From Shinella kummerowiae (lineage in GTDB: Bacteria > Pseudomonadota > Alphaproteobacteria > Rhizobiales > Rhizobiaceae), in the NCBI RefSeq assembly GCF_009827055.1, contig NZ_WUMK01000009.1:1-64000 (forward strand): a stretch of DNA of 64,000 bases, in the 5' to 3' direction. A program made the position numbers and the translations under genes. The notes below the pieces were generated by a model. It saw nothing but the letters and a program-made list of their open reading frames with translations, was not told where the DNA came from and made no database searches. Shown here piece after piece: positions 52,904-61,551 of the stretch. How positions within the stretch are numbered: position 1 is the first letter of the stretch; the number at the start of each line of letters is the position of its first letter.

Positions 52904-54367
52904 ATGAGAGCCCAACCCAAAGCCTCGCATTTCATCGATGGCGAATATGTCGAAGACACAGCCGGCACACCCTTCGAGAGCGTCTACCCCGCCACCGGCG
53001 AGGTAATCGCCCGCCTGCATGCGGCAACACCTGATATCGTCGAGAAGGCCATCGCATCGGCCAAGCACGCGCAGAAGGAGTGGGCGGCGATGAGCCCGAC
53101 GGCGCGCGGGCGTATCCTCAAGCGCGCGGCGGACATCATGCGTGAGCGCAACCGCGAGCTTTCGGAACTCGAAACACTCGACACCGGCAAGCCGATCCAG
53201 GAGACGATCATTGCCGACCCGACCTCGGGTGCCGATGCCTTCGAATTCTTCGGTGGCATCGCGGCCGCCGGCCTCAACGGCGACTACATCCCGCTCGGCC
53301 AGGATTTCGCCTTCACCAAGCGCGTACCGCTCGGCGTCTGCGTCGGCATCGGCGCCTGGAACTATCCGCAGCAGATCGCCTGCTGGAAGGGTGCGCCAGC
53401 CCTCATCTGCGGCAATGCCATGGTGTTCAAGCCGTCGGAAAACACACCGCTCGGTGCGTTGAAGATCGCCGAGATTCTCGTCGAGGCCGGCCTGCCGAAG
53501 GGGCTCTACAACGTCATCCAGGGGGACCGGACGACCGGGCCGCTGCTCGTCAACCATCCGGATGTCGCCAAGGTCTCGCTGACCGGCTCCGTGCCGACGG
53601 GCAAGAAGGTGGCGGGCGCTGCCGCTTCCGATCTCAAGCATGTCACGATGGAACTCGGCGGCAAATCGCCGCTCATCGTCTTCGACGACGCCGACCTCGA
53701 AAGCTCCATCGGCGGCGCCATGCTCGGCAATTTCTACTCGACCGGCCAGGTCTGCTCGAACGGCACCCGCGTCTTCGTGCAGAAGGGCATCAGGGACAGG
53801 TTCCTCACCCGCCTCAAGGCGCGCACGGAAAAGATCCTGATCGGCGATCCGCTCGATGACGCGACGCAGCTTGGCCCGATGGTTTCAAAAGCCCAGCGCG
53901 ACAAGGTCATGGACTATATCGAGAAGGGCAAGGCCGAGGGCGCGGCGCTCATCACCGGCGGCGGCATTCCGAACGACGTTTCAGGCGATGGTTTTTACAT
54001 CCAGCCGACGGTCTTTGCCGATGTCACCGACGACATGACCATCGCCCGCGAAGAAATCTTCGGCCCGGTCATGTGCGTGCTCGATTTCGACCACGAGGAC
54101 GAGGTGATCGCCCGCGGCAACGCCACGGAATTCGGCCTCTCCGGGGGCGTCTTCACATCGGATATCACCCGCGCCCACCGCGTCGTCGACCAACTCGAGG
54201 CCGGTACGCTGTGGATCAACACCTACAACCTCGCCCCCGTGGAAATCCCCTTCGGCGGCTCCAAACAATCCGGTTTCGGGCGTGAAAATTCGCTTGCCGC
54301 GCTGGAGCATTATTCGGAGCTGAAGACGGTCTACGTGTCCATGGGCAAGGTCGAGGCGCCGTATTGA
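52904..54367 (+). CDS. betB: Betaine aldehyde dehydrogenase
   Basis: A 487-residue NAD(P)-dependent aldehyde dehydrogenase that oxidises betaine aldehyde to glycine betaine. The general base is E250 (MELGGKSP) and the nucleophile C284 (GQVCSNGT). The cofactor loop [10 protein letters not shown] and the substrate-typical [15 protein letters not shown] are conserved. It is separated by one base from betC, hence co-transcribed, and from betA by a 160-base stretch filled by a RIME-like repeat. Confidence 0.96.
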   Translation: MRAQPKASHFIDGEYVEDTAGTPFESVYPATGEVIARLHAATPDIVEKAIASAKHAQKEWAAMSPTARGRILKRAADIMRERNRELSELETLDTGKPIQETIIADPTSGADAFEFFGGIAAAGLNGDYIPLGQDFAFTKRVPLGVCVGIGAWNYPQQIACWKGAPALICGNAMVFKPSENTPLGALKIAEILVEAGLPKGLYNVIQGDRTTGPLLVNHPDVAKVSLTGSVPTGKKVAGAAASDLKHVTMELGGKSPLIVFDDADLESSIGGAMLGNFYSTGQVCSNGTRVFVQKGIRDRFLTRLKARTEKILIGDPLDDATQLGPMVSKAQRDKVMDYIEKGKAEGAALITGGGIPNDVSGDGFYIQPTVFADVTDDMTIAREEIFGPVMCVLDFDHEDEVIARGNATEFGLSGGVFTSDITRAHRVVDQLEAGTLWINTYNLAPVEIPFGGSKQSGFGRENSLAALEHYSELKTVYVSMGKVEAPY

Positions 54368-54379
54368 GGTAGGTTTCAT

Positions 54380-54495
54380 CCCCCTCATCCGCCCTTCGGG
54401 CACCTTCTCCCCGCTGGGGAGAAGGGGAAACGAAGCGGCGCGGCATACCCTTCTCCCCTCGTGGGGAGAAGGTGGCGGCAGCCGGATGAGGGGGC
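54380..54495. repeat. Composite RIME-like repeat inside the bet operon
   Basis: CCCCCTCATCCGCC... CACCTTCTCCCCGC-TGGGGAGAAGG ... CCCTTCTCCCCTCG-TGGGGAGAAGG ...CCGGATGAGGGGG. Two facing copies, like the element at 6945-7075. It lies between betB and betA and may affect read-through or mRNA stability. Confidence 0.8.
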
Positions 54496-54526
54496 TTGCC
54501 GAGGCGGAAATTCAAGGGGCAGCATC

Positions 54527-56179
54527 ATGCAGAACGCAGACTACATCATCATCGGCTCCGGCTCGGCCGGCTCGGCGATTGCCTATCGGTTGTCGGAAGA
54601 CGGCAAGCATTCTGTCATGGTGCTGGAATATGGCGGGTCGGATATCGGGCCGTTCATCCAGATGCCGGCGGCGCTTGCCTGGCCGATGAGCATGAAGCGT
54701 TATAACTGGGGCTATCTCTCCGAGCCCGAACCGCACCTCAACAACCGGCGCATCACCGCGCCGCGCGGCAAGGTGATCGGCGGGTCATCGTCGATCAACG
54801 GGCTCGTCTATGTGCGCGGGCACGCAGAGGACTTCAACCGCTGGGAGGCGCTTGGCGCGCAGGGCTGGGCCTATGCGGATGTGCTGCCCTATTACAAGCG
54901 CATGGAGACCTCGCATGGCGGGGAAGCGGGCTGGCGTGGCACGGACGGGCCGCTGCATGTGCGGCGCGGCCCCGTGACCAATCCGCTCTTCCACGCCTTC
55001 CTCCAGGCCGGCAAGCAGGCGGGTTTCGAACTGACGGACGACTACAACGGTTCCAAGCAGGAAGGCTTCGGCCTGATGGAGCAGACGATCCACAACGGCC
55101 GGCGCTGGTCGGCGGCCAATGCCTATCTGAGGCCGGCCATGAAGCGGCCGAACGTCTCGCTGGTGCATTGCTTCGCGCGCAAGATCGTCATCGAAAACGG
55201 CCGGGCGGTCGGCGTTGAGATCGAGCGCAACGGTGTCGTCGAGGTGGTGAAGGCCAACAAGGAAGTCATCGTATCGGCCTCCTCCTTCAACTCGCCGAAG
55301 CTGCTGATGCTGTCCGGCATCGGCCCGGCCGCGCATCTGAAGGAGATGGGGATCGACGTGAAGGTCGACCGGCCGGGCGTCGGCGCCAATCTGCAGGATC
55401 ATATGGAATTCTACTTCCAGCAGGTCTCCACCAAGCCGGTGTCGCTCTATTCCTGGCTGCCGTGGTTCTGGCAGGGCGTGGCGGGCGCGCAATGGCTGCT
55501 CTCCAAGGGTGGGCTCGGCGCCTCCAACCAGTTCGAGGCCTGCGCCTTCCTGCGTTCGGCGCCCGGCGTCAGACAGCCGGACATCCAGTATCACTTCCTG
55601 CCCGTCGCCATTTCCTATGACGGCAAGGCGGCGGCCAAAAGCCATGGTTTCCAGGCCCATGTCGGCTACAACCTGTCGAAGTCGCGCGGCAGCGTGACGC
55701 TGCGCTCCGCCGATCCTGCCGCTGATCCGTTGATCCGCTTCAATTACATGAGCCATGAGGAAGACTGGATCAAGTTCCGCCACTGCGTGCGCCTCACCCG
55801 CGAAATCTTCGGCCAGCAGGCCTTCGATGAGTTCCGCGGGCCAGAAATCCAGCCGGGCGCCGGCATCGAGACGGACGACGAGATCGACGCCTTCCTGCGC
55901 GAGCACCTGGAAAGCGCCTATCACCCCTGCGGCACCTGCCGCATGGGAGCCGCGGGCGATCCGATGGCGGTGGTCGATCCGCAGACCCGCGTCATCGGCG
56001 TGGATGGCCTGCGGGTTGCCGACAGCTCGATCTTCCCACATGTGACCTACGGCAACCTCAACGCGCCGTCGATCATGACCGGCGAGAAGGCCGCCGACCA
56101 CATCCTGGGCAGGCAACCGCTCGCACGCTCCAACCAGGAGCCGTGGACGAACCCGCGGGCCGCATTGAGCGATCGGTAA
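54527..56179 (+). CDS. betA: Choline dehydrogenase
   Basis: A 550-residue FAD-dependent GMC oxidoreductase that oxidises choline to betaine aldehyde at the membrane, feeding electrons to the respiratory chain. The FAD motif [15 protein letters not shown] is at the N-terminus, followed by [19 protein letters not shown] (first GMC signature) and [18 protein letters not shown] (second). The catalytic region [12 protein letters not shown] and [15 protein letters not shown] close the protein. ATG 54527 has CAAGGGG upstream. It ends the betICBA operon. Confidence 0.95.
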   Translation: MQNADYIIIGSGSAGSAIAYRLSEDGKHSVMVLEYGGSDIGPFIQMPAALAWPMSMKRYNWGYLSEPEPHLNNRRITAPRGKVIGGSSSINGLVYVRGHAEDFNRWEALGAQGWAYADVLPYYKRMETSHGGEAGWRGTDGPLHVRRGPVTNPLFHAFLQAGKQAGFELTDDYNGSKQEGFGLMEQTIHNGRRWSAANAYLRPAMKRPNVSLVHCFARKIVIENGRAVGVEIERNGVVEVVKANKEVIVSASSFNSPKLLMLSGIGPAAHLKEMGIDVKVDRPGVGANLQDHMEFYFQQVSTKPVSLYSWLPWFWQGVAGAQWLLSKGGLGASNQFEACAFLRSAPGVRQPDIQYHFLPVAISYDGKAAAKSHGFQAHVGYNLSKSRGSVTLRSADPAADPLIRFNYMSHEEDWIKFRHCVRLTREIFGQQAFDEFRGPEIQPGAGIETDDEIDAFLREHLESAYHPCGTCRMGAAGDPMAVVDPQTRVIGVDGLRVADSSIFPHVTYGNLNAPSIMTGEKAADHILGRQPLARSNQEPWTNPRAALSDR

Positions 56180-56240
56180 AATTTCGGAACCATAATGGTT
56201 GCAAGGGGTTGAGGCGGGCAACTGCCTCGAAGGAAACCCC

Positions 56241-56519
56241 ATGACCACCTACAAGAAGGTCTCTCACCACGCCATCAGCAAGGAGACCGACCTCGTCGTC
56301 ACCGTGATCCACGGTGTCACCGGCCCCTGCGCCTTCATCACCGACCCGGCGCTGGCACGCGACACCATCCCCCTTCCCGTCGAGGAGGCGCTCATCAGCG
56401 CCCAGCAGTTGATCCGGGAAGGTGTCACCCCGCGAGACCTCGTCATCGTCGACGAAGATGGCCTTTGGGACACGCACTGGGGCAGGCTCGTGCCACATCC
56501 TGAGCGCAGCACGGCCTAG
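56241..56519 (+). CDS. Small hypothetical protein after betA
   Basis: A 92-residue soluble protein beginning MTTYKKVSHHAIS and containing VVTVIHGVTGPCAFITD and DLVIVDEDGLWDTHWGRLV. It has no signal, membrane segment or recognised motif. GAAGGA precedes ATG 56241. The gene lies 61 bases after betA on the same strand and could be the last gene of that operon. No family recognised. Confidence 0.65.
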   Translation: MTTYKKVSHHAISKETDLVVTVIHGVTGPCAFITDPALARDTIPLPVEEALISAQQLIREGVTPRDLVIVDEDGLWDTHWGRLVPHPERSTA

Positions 56520-56530
56520 AGGTTTCCAGC

Positions 56531-56558
56531 AAAAAAGAAGCCGGGCTTTCGCCCGGCT
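56531..56558 (-). terminator. Terminator of the HasA-like RTX gene
   Basis: AGCCGGGC-TTTC-GCCCGGCT with six A's on the left gives a stem followed by a T-run on the minus strand, just past the RTX gene stop. It may also slow plus-strand read-through from the bet side. Confidence 0.82.
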
Positions 56559-56585
56559 CCAGAAGCGTCCGCAGGTGTGGACAGC

Positions 56586-57704
56586 TTAAACGAAGAGGAA
56601 GTCGCTGGTATGCAGGTCGGCCTTCGCGATGCCCTCGAGGGTGATCGTGTCGGCACCGTACTTGATGACCAGATCGCCCGCCCGTGTCTCCGTGGCGTGG
56701 CTGAGAACGTCAGCGAAGTTCTTCAGGACGGCCTTGTTGAGTTGAATGACATCCAGGCCGGCCTTGCCAGCTTCGAAGTCCGTGATCCGGTCGGAACCCT
56801 GGCCCGACTTGATGATGAAGGTATCTGCGCCAACGCCGCCGGAAAGGATGTCATTCCCCAGACCGCCGTCGAGCGTATCGTTGCCTGCACCGCCTTCCAG
56901 CCTGTCATTCCCGGCATCGCCATAGAGCTTGTCATTGCCAGCATAGCCGAAAAGGAAGTCATCGTCATTGCCGCCACGCAGCGTATCGATGCCGGCGCCG
57001 CCGTTCAACGTATCCTTGCCATCGCCACCGACGAGCGTGTCGTCGCCGGCGCCGCCATACAGCTTGTCGTTGCCCGCATCGCCATAGAGCTTGTCGTTGC
57101 CGGCGTCGCCATAAAGCACGTCGTTGCCATTGCCACCGCGCAACGTATCGTTGCCGCCATTGCCGTAGAGAGCGTCATTGCCGTTGCCGCCCGACAACGT
57201 ATCGTCCTTGGCATAGCCGCTAAAGGAATCAGAACCGGTGCTACCGTTGAAGACGATCGAGTTGGCGTTCAAGATCTTCACAAGTCCAGCCGTTGCGCCT
57301 GCCACGGTCGACTTGCCGCCCATGATGTCGCTGAGGAGCTGGCCGCCAAGCGTCGTGTCGGTCACGCCGAGACCCGTGATCTTCACGTCGGATGTCATCT
57401 TGAACGTATTGGTCTTGCTGTCGAGCGCAATCGAACTGCCGAACTCCACCGTATTGAGCGAGCCGGTGACCTTATGCGTCATCATATTGTAGTTCCAAGC
57501 CGTCTTGCCCGACGTCAGAACCACACCATACTTGCTCGCGTCGTTCGAATAGTACTGCGTGCCGCTCATCGCCATCGGGTCCGAGCTGTTGAAGCCGCCA
57601 TAGCCGGCGCGGGTGAAGGTCTTGTTGTAGTTTGCCAGGTAGGCGGCGAAGTTGATGCCCTTGCCGTCCTTGTTGGCGTCGTTTGCGCTGATTGTAATGG
57701 CCAT
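56586..57704 (-). CDS. Secreted HasA-like hemophore domain fused to RTX repeats
   Basis: A 372-residue protein without an N-terminal signal. Residues 15-155 resemble the hemophore HasA: INFAAYLANYNKTF, GGFNSSDPMAMSGTQY, then VTGSLNTVEFG, which lines up with the strand after HasA His83. Y72 (AWNYNMM) and H77 (THKV) stand where the heme-ligand Tyr75 and its partner His83 lie, with three residues fewer between them; no match to His32 is seen. Residues 158-290 are about 13 RTX nonapeptides (GGxGxDxLx). The C-terminus (GADTFIIKSGQGSDRITDF to the end) is typical of type I secretion signals. Heme binding is inference. Confidence 0.8.
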   Translation of the reverse strand: MAITISANDANKDGKGINFAAYLANYNKTFTRAGYGGFNSSDPMAMSGTQYYSNDASKYGVVLTSGKTAWNYNMMTHKVTGSLNTVEFGSSIALDSKTNTFKMTSDVKITGLGVTDTTLGGQLLSDIMGGKSTVAGATAGLVKILNANSIVFNGSTGSDSFSGYAKDDTLSGGNGNDALYGNGGNDTLRGGNGNDVLYGDAGNDKLYGDAGNDKLYGGAGDDTLVGGDGKDTLNGGAGIDTLRGGNDDDFLFGYAGNDKLYGDAGNDRLEGGAGNDTLDGGLGNDILSGGVGADTFIIKSGQGSDRITDFEAGKAGLDVIQLNKAVLKNFADVLSHATETRAGDLVIKYGADTITLEGIAKADLHTSDFLFV

Positions 57705-57747
57705 CTGCCCAATCCTTCCCCTGTGAACCGCAGCTCACGCTTAAACT

Positions 57748-57762
57748 TGAATGCAATGCTCA
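57748..57762. promoter_or_regulatory. Possible iron-responsive (RirA-type) box
   Basis: TGA-ATGCAATGC-TCA fits the TGA-N9-TCA pattern described for rhizobial iron-responsive operators and lies 44 bases before the HasA-like gene. The inner bases are not symmetrical and such a pattern can occur by chance, so this is weak. Confidence 0.3.
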
Positions 57763-57969
57763 GCTATTAAATCTGATTTTTTCTGTCAAGTTTTTTCGGC
57801 GGCTCGCGCGGAGTTTTTTGGGATGGCATCGGGCGGCAGGATTTCTGCCCAAACGGCAAGTTGGAGAGATATTTGCTCCCCATCCTTGCGCTTTGGAAAT
57901 CGGTTTTGCTGTCCGCGACCGGACAAGACTGCGATAATTGAACCAATTCTCGCAAAGGCATGGAACGGA

Positions 57970-58719
57970 ATGACTGCTCTTACCGGAAACGGGACCTCGC
58001 AGGCCCTCAATGACCAACTCGCCAGCCTCGGGCTTGCCGAGCGCCTGGCGCTCGTGGCCGAACTTGGCGGACGCGCCGTCTTTACCACAAGCCTCGGCAT
58101 CGAGGACCAGGTCATCACCGCGGCGATCGGCACCGAGCGTCTGGCGATCGACGTCGTCACGCTGGAGACCGGCCGGCTCTTCAAGGAGACCGTCGATCTC
58201 ATCGACGAGACCGAAAGCCAGTACGGCATGACCATCACCCGCTACGTGCCGGTGCAGGACGATATCGACGCCTATGCGGCGAAATATGGCCTCAACGGCT
58301 TCTATGAGAGTGTCGAAGCGCGCCACGCCTGTTGCAGCGTGCGCAAGCTGAAGCCGCTTGCGCGCGCACTCGAAGGGGCATCCTTCTGGATCACCGGCCT
58401 GCGCCGCGGCCAGTCCGGCAACCGTGCCGACACGCCGTTCGCGGAGTTCGATGCGGAGCGCAACCTCATCAAGATCAACCCGCTGGCCGACTGGGACATT
58501 GGCCGCATCAAGGCCTATGTTGCCGACCATGCCGTGCCGGTGAACCCGATGCATGCGCGGGGCTATCCTTCGATCGGCTGCGAACCCTGTACGCGGGCCA
58601 TCAAGCCGGGCGAGCCAGAGCGCGCCGGCCGCTGGTGGTGGGAAAACGACGACAAGCGCGAATGCGGCTTGCATGTGCCCGAGGCGGCGCTGCCATCCCT
58701 CGAGTCGAGCGCCCTTTGA
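57970..58719 (+). CDS. cysH: Assimilatory adenylyl-sulfate (APS) reductase
   Basis: A 249-residue enzyme that reduces activated sulfate to sulfite with thioredoxin. The two cysteine pairs HACCSVRK (C121, C122) and GCEPCTRAI bind a 4Fe-4S cluster, so it is the APS-type rather than the PAPS-type. The catalytic ECGLH stands near the C-terminus. The PP-motif region is [12 protein letters not shown] 57970 has GGAACGGA upstream; the longer frame start is not conserved-like. cysD follows after 47 bases. Confidence 0.95.
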   Translation: MTALTGNGTSQALNDQLASLGLAERLALVAELGGRAVFTTSLGIEDQVITAAIGTERLAIDVVTLETGRLFKETVDLIDETESQYGMTITRYVPVQDDIDAYAAKYGLNGFYESVEARHACCSVRKLKPLARALEGASFWITGLRRGQSGNRADTPFAEFDAERNLIKINPLADWDIGRIKAYVADHAVPVNPMHARGYPSIGCEPCTRAIKPGEPERAGRWWWENDDKRECGLHVPEAALPSLESSAL

Positions 58720-58766
58720 TAATCCTTCGCCCTAACCAGGCACATCAATCCGGAGATTACCCTTTT

Positions 58767-59720
58767 ATGTCCGATATCCGTCACGAAGCGGAAGCGAAGC
58801 AGAACGCACCGCACAAGCCACCGCTCGATCCGCATCTGAAGGCGCTGGAAAACGAAGCCATCCACATTTTCCGCGAGGTCGCCGCCGAGTTCGAACGGCC
58901 GGTGATGCTCTATTCGGTGGGCAAGGACTCCTCCGTCCTGCTGCACCTTGCGCGCAAGGCTTTCTATCCCGGCCGCGTGCCCTTCCCGTTGCTGCATGTC
59001 AACACGGGCTGGAAGTTCCGCGAAATGATCGCCTTCCGCGACAAGGTCGTCGCTGATTACGATCTCGACCTCATCGAATACGTCAATCCGCGCGGCGCGA
59101 GCGAGAACGTCACCCCGTTCACGCACGGTTCGTCGCGCTACACCGACATCATGAAGACAGAGGCACTGCGCAACGCGCTCGACGCCGGCAAGTATGATGC
59201 GGCCTTCGGCGGCGCACGCCGCGACGAGGAAGCCTCGCGCGCCAAGGAGCGCATCTACTCCTTCCGCACGCCGGACCACCGCTGGGACCCGCGCAACCAG
59301 CGCCCGGAACTGTGGAACGTCTATAACGGCATGATCCGTCAGGGCGAAAGCGTGCGCGCCTTCCCGCTCTCCAACTGGACCGAAGTCGATATCTGGCGCT
59401 ACATCCAGGCCGAAGACATCCCGATCGTGCCGCTCTATTTCGCGGAAAAGCGCCCCTTCGTCGAGCGCGACGGCATGATGATCCTCGCCGAGGACCCGCG
59501 CCTCGAACTGCTGCCCGGCGAAGTCCGCCAGGAAGGCATCATCCGCTTCCGCACGCTCGGCTGCTTCCCGCTGACCGGCGCCATCCGGTCTGAAGCAACG
59601 ACGCTCGACGACATCATCGCCGAGCTGGAGACCGCCACCGTCTCCGAACGTCAGGGCCGCGCGATTGACCGCGATCAGTCCGGCTCCATGGAAAAGAAGA
59701 AACGCGAAGGGTATTTCTGA
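58767..59720 (+). CDS. cysD: Sulfate adenylyltransferase subunit 2
   Basis: A 317-residue ATP-PPase subunit that forms APS from ATP and sulfate together with CysN. The PP-loop is [19 protein letters not shown], followed by [13 protein letters not shown] and [17 protein letters not shown]. The C-terminus ends [13 protein letters not shown], typical of CysD. I start at ATG 58767 with CGGAG upstream. cysN begins one base after its stop, so the two are translated together. Confidence 0.97.
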   Translation: MSDIRHEAEAKQNAPHKPPLDPHLKALENEAIHIFREVAAEFERPVMLYSVGKDSSVLLHLARKAFYPGRVPFPLLHVNTGWKFREMIAFRDKVVADYDLDLIEYVNPRGASENVTPFTHGSSRYTDIMKTEALRNALDAGKYDAAFGGARRDEEASRAKERIYSFRTPDHRWDPRNQRPELWNVYNGMIRQGESVRAFPLSNWTEVDIWRYIQAEDIPIVPLYFAEKRPFVERDGMMILAEDPRLELLPGEVRQEGIIRFRTLGCFPLTGAIRSEATTLDDIIAELETATVSERQGRAIDRDQSGSMEKKKREGYF

Positions 59721-59721
59721 G

Positions 59722-61200
59722 ATGACCGTTTCCGCCACTGCAATCGCCGAAGTGCTTCCGCTGGAAGAACCGGCACGCGCGATCCGCGATTCCCGCCCGC
59801 TTCGCCTCATCACCTGCGGCTCGGTCGACGACGGCAAGTCGACGCTGATCGGCCGCCTGCTCTGGGACACCAAGGCCGTCAAGGAAGACCAGGCCGCGAC
59901 GCTCCAGCGCGACAGTTCCGGCAAGCAGAACGATCTCGGCCTGCCCGACTTCGCGCTGCTGCTCGACGGCCTGCAGGCCGAGCGCGAACAGGGCATCACC
60001 ATCGACGTCGCCTACCGCTACTTCTCGACGGACCGTCGCTCGTTCATCGTCGCCGATACGCCCGGCCACGAGCAGTATACCCGCAACATGGCGACCGGCG
60101 CTTCGACGGCAGACCTCGCCGTGCTGCTGGTCGATGCGCGCGCCGGCATTCTCGAACAGACCCGCCGCCATGCGACCATCGCCTCGCTGATGGGCATCCG
60201 GCAGTTCGTGCTCGCCGTCAACAAGATCGACCTGACGGATTACGACCGCGCCCGCTTCGAGCAGATCACGCACGAGTTCAAGGAATTCGCGCTGACGCTT
60301 GGCGTCAAGCAGATCACGGCGATCCCGATGTCGGCGCTGAAGGGCGAAAACGTCGTCTATGACGGCCGCGCCGCCATGCCCTGGTATGAAGGCCCCACAC
60401 TCGTCGAGACGCTGGAAAAGGCCACGACCCGCTCCAACCAGACGGTTGGCTTCCGCCTGCCGGTGCAGCGTGTATCGCGTCCGGGCGAAAGCTTTCGCGG
60501 CTATCAGGGCACGGTTGCCGGCGGTTCGGTAAAGCCGGGCGACTCGGTCGTCATCCTGCCCTCCGGCATGGTCGCCAACGTCACCAAGATCGTCACCTTC
60601 GACCTCGTGCGCAACGCCGCCGTCGCGGGCGATGCCATCACGCTGGTGCTCGACCGTCAGGTGGACGTGTCACGCGGCGACATGATCGTCGCGATCGACA
60701 GCCAGCCGATGACCGGCCGCGGCTTCGACGCGCAGCTCGTCGCCCTCCAGGCGGAAGGCATCGAGCCGGGCAAGCGCTACTGGCTGAAGAGCGGTTCACG
60801 CCGCCAGCGCGTCAGCATCGACCCGATCAGCCAGCTCGACCTGAAGACCTCGAAGTGGAATGCGGCCGACAGGCTCGGCATGAACGCCATCGGCAAGGTG
60901 CATCTCACCTTCGACGAGCAGGCGATCTTCGACACCTACGAGCAGAACCGCACGACCGGCGCCTTCATCCTGATCGATCCGGACACCAACAACACGGTGG
61001 CCGGCGGCATGATCACCGGTCGCCGCTCGGAACTCGGCGGCATCCACAAGGACGACCAGCGCGTGCTCTTGTCGCTGCCGGCCGATCTCGCCGAAAAGCT
61101 CATGGCGACCGAACTGTTCGCCAACCGCCGCCAGGACGTGGAGGTGCGCCACACCAGCGCCGGCCGCGCCGCGGAGATCCTTGCCGATCTCGACGAGTAG
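59722..61200 (+). CDS. cysN: Sulfate adenylyltransferase subunit 1 (GTPase)
   Basis: A 492-residue EF-Tu-like GTPase that drives APS synthesis by CysD. G1 is CGSVDDGKSTLIGRL, G3 is ADTPGHEQYTRNM and G4 is AVNKIDL. Two beta-barrel domains follow. There is no APS kinase extension as in NodQ or CysNC, in line with a direct APS-reducing pathway through the upstream CysH. The cysH-cysD-cysN set ends at a strong terminator. Confidence 0.96.
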   Translation: MTVSATAIAEVLPLEEPARAIRDSRPLRLITCGSVDDGKSTLIGRLLWDTKAVKEDQAATLQRDSSGKQNDLGLPDFALLLDGLQAEREQGITIDVAYRYFSTDRRSFIVADTPGHEQYTRNMATGASTADLAVLLVDARAGILEQTRRHATIASLMGIRQFVLAVNKIDLTDYDRARFEQITHEFKEFALTLGVKQITAIPMSALKGENVVYDGRAAMPWYEGPTLVETLEKATTRSNQTVGFRLPVQRVSRPGESFRGYQGTVAGGSVKPGDSVVILPSGMVANVTKIVTFDLVRNAAVAGDAITLVLDRQVDVSRGDMIVAIDSQPMTGRGFDAQLVALQAEGIEPGKRYWLKSGSRRQRVSIDPISQLDLKTSKWNAADRLGMNAIGKVHLTFDEQAIFDTYEQNRTTGAFILIDPDTNNTVAGGMITGRRSELGGIHKDDQRVLLSLPADLAEKLMATELFANRRQDVEVRHTSAGRAAEILADLDE

Positions 61201-61254
61201 TCGGCGACGGGGGCCCTCGCCAGGGTGGAGGAGTATGGGAACGGATTTCCCCTT

Positions 61255-61285
61255 TTGCGGCGCCCGATGGGCGCCGCAATCGTTT
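61255..61285 (+). terminator. Terminator of the cysHDN operon
   Basis: TTGCGGCGCCC-GAT-GGGCGCCGCAA followed by TCGTTTT: an 11-bp perfect stem with a tight loop and a short T-run, 55 bases after cysN. Confidence 0.8.
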
Positions 61286-61367
61286 TGGCCGGCGACCCAA
61301 CTGCGTATGCTATGCGATATCGCTGTCTAGCCCCACGGCAACTCCTGTGGGCTGCGGCCTCGCCATT

Positions 61368-61396
61368 TTCCCTTCTCCCCCTGGGGGAGAAGGGAA
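61368..61396. repeat. Half RIME-like repeat
   Basis: TTTCCCTTCTCCCCC-TGGGGGAGAAGGGAA: only the hairpin core of the GC-rich family, without the CCCTCATCC end. It lies in the 351-base gap between cysN and the patatin-like gene; I see no gene in the gap. Confidence 0.65.
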
Positions 61397-61551
61397 TGGG
61401 GTTGACGGCTTCCCTCCACAGGCGGGTTTCATCAGATCGCTTCGCTTCCTTTGAATCACGAAATCGCTCTATCTCTTTGTGTCTGCGCAATTTCCGACGC
61501 AAAACCACTCCGTACCTTCGCCGAAACTGCTCTGGCCAATTGCCCCCGGCG

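Noticed and set aside
56800-57240. Tandem repeats that might be a CRISPR array
   Set aside because: The periodicity is about 27 bases with an open frame; it encodes RTX nonapeptides.
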